A DNA stretch of 64,000 nt from CAZSRL01 sp964609615. Lineage in GTDB: Bacteria; Bacillota_I; Bacilli_A; RF39; UBA660. Shown piece by piece: positions 59,638 to 64,000 of this stretch. The stretch is taken from NCBI GenBank assembly GCA_964609615.1, contig CAZSRL010000003.1, forward strand, positions 14,042 through 78,041, read 5' to 3'. Position 1 is the stretch's first letter; each line of letters starts with the position of its first letter. The position numbers and the translations under genes are program-made. The notes under the pieces are model-generated. The model was given only the letters and a program-made list of their open reading frames with translations, did no database searches and had not been told where the DNA came from.

Positions 59638-59981
59638 TTATCATCTAATTCTTCATTAGATTGAGATTTAGATAAAAAAGTAACTTTTTCAGCAATTATT
59701 TCTGTTACATATTTTACTTCTTTATTATCATCTTCATATTTTCTAGATTGGATTCTACCTTTAATTCCTACTAAGTCACCTTTTTTACAATACTCACAGG
59801 TATGTTCAGCTACTACATTCCATAGTATGCAATTAATAAAATCTGTTTCATATATTCCATCTTGATTTTTAAAACCTCTTGAAACAGCTAATGTTATTTG
59901 TGTTCTTTTTTTATTATTACTTGTTTTTGATATTTCTGGGTTTTTAGTAAGTCTTCCAATTAATACTATTTGATTTAACAT
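59625..59981 (-). CDS. ssb: Single-stranded DNA-binding protein
   Basis: 118 residues: 'MLNQIVLIGRLTKNPEI', 'TQITLAVSRGFKNQDGIYETDFINCILWN', 'YCKKGDLVGIKGRIQSRKYED' form the OB fold. The acidic tail is short and ends 'DDKKTA', without the usual 'DDDLPF' tip that binds partner proteins. It is therefore probably a secondary SSB rather than the main replication SSB. It lies away from rpsF/rpsR. Confidence 0.9.
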   Translation of the reverse strand: MLNQIVLIGRLTKNPEISKTSNNKKRTQITLAVSRGFKNQDGIYETDFINCILWNVVAEHTCEYCKKGDLVGIKGRIQSRKYEDDNKEVKYVTEIIAEKVTFLSKSQSNEELDDKKTA

Positions 59982-60001
59982 ATTTCCTCCTTTCTATAGA
60001 G

Positions 60002-60030
60002 ATTATATTTAATTATACTTTTAAAATCAA
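60002..60030 (-). promoter_or_regulatory. SigA-type promoter of ssb
   Basis: Minus strand TTGATT (60030-60025), 17 bases, TATAAT (60007-60002), 20 bases before the ATG. Confidence 0.7.
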
Positions 60031-60092
60031 ATAACAAAAACATTATATTATTTTTAATAATTAATCTATTAAGTTATTTTTTTAAAAATAAA

Positions 60093-60114
60093 AATAAGGA
60101 ATGTATTCCTTATT
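60093..60114 (-). terminator. Terminator after sufS
   Basis: Perfect 10-bp stem AATAAGGAAT/ATTCCTTATT followed by a T-rich run on the minus strand, about 45 bases after the sufS stop. Confidence 0.75.
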
Positions 60115-60157
60115 AATAATAATTTTTAATTTTATTAAAAATCACCCAAATTAAAAA

Positions 60158-61348
60158 TTAAAAATTATATAAACTATATTTATCACTAAGAGCACTAATT
60201 AACTTATCTATTTCTTCTTTATTATTATAAAAATATAAACTTATTCTAACTGAGTTAGAAAAATTAATTTCTTCTTTTAACATCTTTACACAATGATTAC
60301 CCGCTCTTAAACAAATATTTTTTGTATTAAGATATAAAGCAACATCACTAACATATTTGCCCTTTATATCAAATATTATTATACCTGAGGGTATATCTTT
60401 ATTTAATATATTAATATATTCTATTTTAGAAAGTTCTTTTACTAAATATTTTTTCAAATTAATTTCATATTCCTCTATAAACCTAAGTCCAATATTATCT
60501 ATATAATCAACTGCATCTTTAAAAGCAATAATAGAAGATATATTTTGTGTACCAGGTTCTAATCTATCTGGTAAAGATTTTAATATTATTTTATGATCAG
60601 TAAATGACTCGTTCATTCCTCCACCCATACTAGAAGGTAATATTTTATTTAATAACTTATATTTTCCATATAAAACACCTACTCCAGTTGGTCCACACAT
60701 TTTATGAGCTGAGAAAGCTAAAAAGTCACAGTCTAAAAAACTTACATCAATTTTTGTATGGCCTATACTTTGAGCAGCATCAATAACAGTATATATATTA
60801 TGTTTTTTAGTAATGTCTACTATTTTTTTTATATCTCTTTTATCACCTACTACATTAGTTATATGAGCAAGTGATATAACCTTTGTATTATTGTTTATTA
60901 AGTTTTCTAAATAATCTATTTTTAGAGTCCCATCTTTATTAAGAGGAATATACTTTATATTAATACCTATTTTTTCTTTTAAACTTAACCAAGGTAATAT
61001 ATTACTTGCGTGTTCACTTTTAGAAAGTATTACTTCATCTCCACTTTTTAATACGTTATTAAAAAAACCATTAACAACTAAATTAATACTATCTGTTGTA
61101 CCACTAGTAAATATTATTTCTTCTTTTTTTCTAGCATTTATAAATGTTTTTATCCTTTGTCTTGTTTGATCTATTTTATCATCAACTAAATAACTTATAT
61201 TATATTCTCCTCTATGAGCATTAGAACAATATTCTTTATAATATTCAGTTATTTTATTTATTACACAATTAGGTTTAAATGTAGTAGCTGCATTATCAAA
61301 ATATATTAATTCTTTATTTAACATTTGAAAATCATTTTTATAATCCAC
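60158..61348 (-). CDS. sufS: SufS-type cysteine desulfurase
   Basis: 396 residues, PLP class V: 'YFDNAATTFKPNCVI' start, 'FTSGTTDSINLV', 'VIDAAQSIGHTKIDVSFLDCDFLAFSAHKMCGPTGVGVLYGK' (Asp, Gln, and PLP-binding Lys in SAHK), and the catalytic Cys loop 'LRAGNHCVK'. The class matches SufS/Csd rather than IscS/NifS. No sufBCDU genes are adjacent, so its partners lie elsewhere. The start is GTG 61348 with GAGGTG upstream. Confidence 0.92.
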   Translation of the reverse strand: MDYKNDFQMLNKELIYFDNAATTFKPNCVINKITEYYKEYCSNAHRGEYNISYLVDDKIDQTRQRIKTFINARKKEEIIFTSGTTDSINLVVNGFFNNVLKSGDEVILSKSEHASNILPWLSLKEKIGINIKYIPLNKDGTLKIDYLENLINNNTKVISLAHITNVVGDKRDIKKIVDITKKHNIYTVIDAAQSIGHTKIDVSFLDCDFLAFSAHKMCGPTGVGVLYGKYKLLNKILPSSMGGGMNESFTDHKIILKSLPDRLEPGTQNISSIIAFKDAVDYIDNIGLRFIEEYEINLKKYLVKELSKIEYINILNKDIPSGIIIFDIKGKYVSDVALYLNTKNICLRAGNHCVKMLKEEINFSNSVRISLYFYNNKEEIDKLISALSDKYSLYNF

Positions 61349-61462
61349 CCTAACACCTCACTTTATTATAATTTATGAAAAAAGAAATTTTGAACTTATA
61401 ATAAATGTTTAAAGAAGTAGATTTTTTTAAAAAAATAATTTATAATATCTATAGGTGATAAA

Positions 61463-61828
61463 ATGAAAGAAGATTGTTTATTTTGTAAAATAATAAATAA
61501 GGAAATAGAATCAAAAATAATATATGAAGATGAATATGTTATATCTTTTTTAGATATACATCCAGATACAGTTGGGCATACTTTAGTAATACCTAAAAAA
61601 CATATACTTGATTTAAATGAATTAGATGATGAAACTATAATACATTTAAATAACGCTGTTAAAATAGTTTATAAGAAGTTAGAAGATAAATTAAAGTTTG
61701 ATGGACTAAAAGTATGTCAAAATAATGGAGTGTTACAAGAGATTAAACATTATCATATACATTTACTACCTTGGTATAATGAAAATCCTAATTTAAGTAT
61801 TGATGAAATATATGAATTGTTAAAATAA
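61463..61828 (+). CDS. HIT family protein
   Basis: 121 residues: N-terminal 'CLFCKIINKEIESKIIYEDE' (CxxC), 'FLDIHPDTVGHTLVIPKKH', and the HIT triad region 'HYHIHLLPW' (HxHxH). Probably a nucleotide hydrolase or transferase of the Hint/HIT type. ATG with GGTGA 4 bases upstream. Confidence 0.92.
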   Translation: MKEDCLFCKIINKEIESKIIYEDEYVISFLDIHPDTVGHTLVIPKKHILDLNELDDETIIHLNNAVKIVYKKLEDKLKFDGLKVCQNNGVLQEIKHYHIHLLPWYNENPNLSIDEIYELLK

Positions 61829-61858
61829 AAATAAAGAAATTAAATTCTTTATTTTTTT
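61829..61858. terminator. Bidirectional terminator, HIT gene and HerA-like gene
   Basis: 10-bp stem AAATAAAGAA/TTCTTTATTT with a 6-base loop, followed by T runs on both strands. Confidence 0.8.
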
Positions 61859-63620
61859 ATTCATACCAAACTTTTGAAATATTTGAATTAACACTCAAAG
61901 GAGCAGGATTAGGATAATCAAATTTAATTAACGTTGGTATTTTAAATGCTGTTCCAAATGCTAAAGCATTACCTGGGTGTAATGTTTTTAATGTATACAT
62001 TGTTTGTGTAGATAAACTAGTTGATATATCTGATACTATTTTTATATCATCAGGATGATATAATCTAAATGATATAAAGTTTGAACATTGAGATAATGAT
62101 ATATTTGATAGCTCTATTGGTCTTTGTGTTATAAGACCTAAAATAACTCCATATTTTCTTCCTTCTTTTGTTATTCTATCAAATATATTATAACCAATTA
62201 TATTAATATCTTCATCATTTTGTACATATCTATGTGCTTCTTCAATTAAAATTTGTATTGGTAATGTTCCTCTGTTTTTTTGATGTAGTGCAAAGTCAAA
62301 GAAAAACTTAGAATATATTTTAGTAATTGTTTTTGCAAATCTTTCTTCAACATAATTCATATTTATATTTAATATTTGTGCTTTTTCTCCGTTAGCACTT
62401 AAAAATAAATCTTTTATATATTTTTGTTTATCTATATAGTCCCCTTGTACTTCAAAGTATTTACTAAATTCACTTGTTATAATAGCATTAAGTCTTACTT
62501 TTAATAAATTTCCTTTATCAAACGCAACTTCACTTTTTAATGTTCCTTCACTTATTAAAGCAAATTCTAAAGCATAATATAAATCTTTTAATGTATATGT
62601 AAGTGGTTCAGTTGTTGGCTTATAATCAAGATTATTTTTTGAAAATGATTCAAAGAAATCAACTACTAAATTAATTGAGTTAATTTTACCACTTTGATCT
62701 ATATTTAAACATTGTTTAACAGTTCTAACATATCCTGGTTGAATTATTTTTGATTCTAAATTAATATCTTTTGTATTAAATCTAGTTAATACAGCAATTA
62801 TTTGATCTCTTATTTGTGTAGGTGATTTACCACTTGCTAAAATATCTAAAATTGATTTTGCTATAATATCATTTTTATATTCAATAACATTATCTTCTTC
62901 ATCAGAAAATAAGTATACAAGTTTTAATGCATTAGCAATTATTGGTAATTGAGATGGATCATCAGCTTGTAATAATAATGCTAAATCATCTATATCTAAA
63001 AAATATGCTGGGATATTAATTAGTTCTCCTTCACCAAAGCTTAATTTGGTTGTTAAACTTTTATAATTAAGTTTTGGAACTTTATTAATTTCAGAAAATG
63101 CTTGATGATATTCTCCATATACATCAAATAATACTATGTTTGAATTAACTGGAACATTATTAGGATTTTGTGTAAATATATTTTGTAATATTCTAGCTAC
63201 TCCACAACTTTTACCACTTCCAGTATTACCTATAATAGCAAAATGATTTGAAAAGAAAGTGTTTAAATCTACTGATACATTAAAACCATCATATGTAAGC
63301 GACTTTCCTAAATATAATGAATCATTTGTTTCAAAGGTTTGTTTTCCAAGTAAAAGTTCTACTTCATTTTTATAAACTATTCTAACATTAGCGTCTACTG
63401 GAGGCTTTTTAACAGTTCCCATAAAGAATACATTATTAACAATTTCACCAATTAGATTTACTAAAAAATATTCTGTAGTACATTCATTTATTTGTCCTAC
63501 TAGTTTTGAAGGACCAAATTCAAATATTAAATGTAAGTTTATTACATTACTTTGTATTACTTTAGTAGAGTTTTCTACTTTTATTATATTTTCATTTATT
63601 GATATTATTTTTCCAAACAT
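61857..63620 (-). CDS. HerA-like ATPase (DUF87/FtsK-HerA superfamily)
   Basis: 587 residues: N-terminal beta-barrel HAS-like domain (~1-110), Walker A GNTGSGKSCGVARIL near residue 135, 'VLFDVYGEYHQAF', Walker B 'IQILIEEAHRYVQ', sensor 'GLITQRPIELS', and a C-terminal 'FKIPTLIKFDYPNPAPL'. It resembles bacterial HerA/YjgR-like DNA-translocating ATPases. No NurA gene is adjacent. The ATG at 63620 has AAGGG upstream; the open frame continues upstream only because it runs through the tRNA genes. Confidence 0.85.
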   Translation of the reverse strand: MFGKIISINENIIKVENSTKVIQSNVINLHLIFEFGPSKLVGQINECTTEYFLVNLIGEIVNNVFFMGTVKKPPVDANVRIVYKNEVELLLGKQTFETNDSLYLGKSLTYDGFNVSVDLNTFFSNHFAIIGNTGSGKSCGVARILQNIFTQNPNNVPVNSNIVLFDVYGEYHQAFSEINKVPKLNYKSLTTKLSFGEGELINIPAYFLDIDDLALLLQADDPSQLPIIANALKLVYLFSDEEDNVIEYKNDIIAKSILDILASGKSPTQIRDQIIAVLTRFNTKDINLESKIIQPGYVRTVKQCLNIDQSGKINSINLVVDFFESFSKNNLDYKPTTEPLTYTLKDLYYALEFALISEGTLKSEVAFDKGNLLKVRLNAIITSEFSKYFEVQGDYIDKQKYIKDLFLSANGEKAQILNINMNYVEERFAKTITKIYSKFFFDFALHQKNRGTLPIQILIEEAHRYVQNDEDINIIGYNIFDRITKEGRKYGVILGLITQRPIELSNISLSQCSNFISFRLYHPDDIKIVSDISTSLSTQTMYTLKTLHPGNALAFGTAFKIPTLIKFDYPNPAPLSVNSNISKVWYE

Positions 63621-63647
63621 TTTATAAACCCTTCTATTCTTAAAATC

Positions 63648-63656
63648 ATTATAACA
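63648..63656 (-). promoter_or_regulatory. Extended -10 promoter for the HerA-like gene
   Basis: Minus strand TGTTATAAT lies 28 bases before the ATG. Confidence 0.45.
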
Positions 63657-63680
63657 AAAAAAAGATATATTTACTATACC
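63654..63680 (-). terminator. Terminator after the tRNA genes
   Basis: GGTATA/TATATC stem with a 5-base loop, then T8 on the minus strand. Confidence 0.6.
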
Positions 63681-63697
63681 TTTTTTTATTTTTTTAT

Positions 63698-63773
63698 TGG
63701 TGACCCGTACGGGATTTGAACCCGTGAATGCACGCGTGAAAGGCGTGTGTGTTAACCATTTCACCAACGGGCC
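63698..63773 (-). tRNA. tRNA-Glu (TTC)
   Basis: 76 nt on the minus strand: acceptor GGCCCGT/ACGGGTC, anticodon loop CTTTCAC with TTC, T-loop GGTTCAAATCC, encoded CCA end. Confidence 0.95.
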
Positions 63774-63782
63774 ATAAATAAA

Positions 63783-63859
<77 letters not shown>

Positions 63860-63880
63860 ATTTGCTTTTGGACCTCTTTA

Positions 63881-63909
63881 ATTTTATACTATTTTTGTTG
63901 TAAATGCAA
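63881..63909 (-). promoter_or_regulatory. Promoter of the tRNA-Ile/tRNA-Glu operon
   Basis: Minus strand TTGCAT (63909-63904), 17 bases, TAAAAT (63886-63881), about 20 bases before tRNA-Ile. Confidence 0.6.
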
Positions 63910-64000
63910 CTGTTTATTTGCAAAAAAAGAAAAATAAACTAAAAATGTATATTAAATTTGAAAGTGCACAATTGATGTGCAGTTAGTTTTGTAATCAGTT

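Overview
The window is very AT-rich and uses the standard bacterial code: TGA ends several genes (for example at 15491, 18396 and 48832) and tryptophan is read from TGG. It carries sporulation genes (sigK-like 14796, spoIVB 26587, spoIIM 27770, yqfC/yqfD 48832-50234). It also keeps Bacillus-like gene order rpsU-yqeY-yqfC-yqfD...ybeY-dgkA-cdd-era-yqzL-recO. No outer-membrane gene was recognised. Together this indicates a low-GC, spore-forming member of the Bacillota, closest in style to Bacilli/Erysipelotrichia-like gut lineages. The exact lineage cannot be named from the sequence. A 10-N run at 31724-31733 shows this is a scaffold of at least two contigs.

Layout, first contig. 1-4438: the lepA 3' part, two small unknowns, hemW, a frameshifted glycerophosphodiesterase and a HAD phosphatase. 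4504-14755: a long housekeeping run led by a clear promoter, with an MBL hydrolase, priA, fabK-like, fmt, rlmN, the PP2C phosphatase/PASTA kinase pair, rsgA and rpe. 14796-17326: sigK, an unknown and obg. 17342-23936: a DUF192 gene facing a compact Tad/Flp pilus operon (Flp pilin, a GFTLIELL prepilin, two TadE-like pseudopilins, TadZ, TadA, TadB, TadC and a membrane-anchored probable beta-solenoid). 23971-31447: nusB, xseA/B, spoIVB, a 30-residue DUF4044 gene, spoIIM, mnmA, an HTH regulator, a ZIP transporter and a 49-residue Ser/Asn/Ala-rich basic peptide.

Second contig. 31482-32444 is a Xer-type recombinase spliced across the N gap; the two sides look like different paralogues. Then follow tex, a 1854-residue secreted Fn3-repeat protein and rarA. 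Next come three tandem paralogues (41605-45165) that join a TM anchor and a TasA-like beta-sandwich to a phage tail-collar-like C-terminal domain. 45239-50948 holds recO-yqzL-era-cdd-dgkA-ybeY-VanZ-like-yqfD-yqfC and yqeY-rpsU. 51052-52034 is a pair of unknown paralogues with their own promoter and a palindrome. 52150-57515 reads as a two-peptide bacteriocin locus: two double-glycine precursors and a C39-peptidase ABC exporter, preceded by a transglutaminase-fold protein and a NatAB-like ABC transporter. 57568-63859 holds pdp, two HTH regulators, ssb, sufS, a HIT protein, a HerA-type ATPase and tRNA-Glu and tRNA-Ile.

The strongest candidates for something undescribed are the triplicated membrane-anchored collar proteins, the bacteriocin locus with the adjacent unknown paralogue pair, and the yqzL start, where an apparent AUA start codon follows a ribosome binding site buried in the era terminator hairpin. 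Apart from these, most genes are core functions. No stretch longer than 300 bases lacks a gene.
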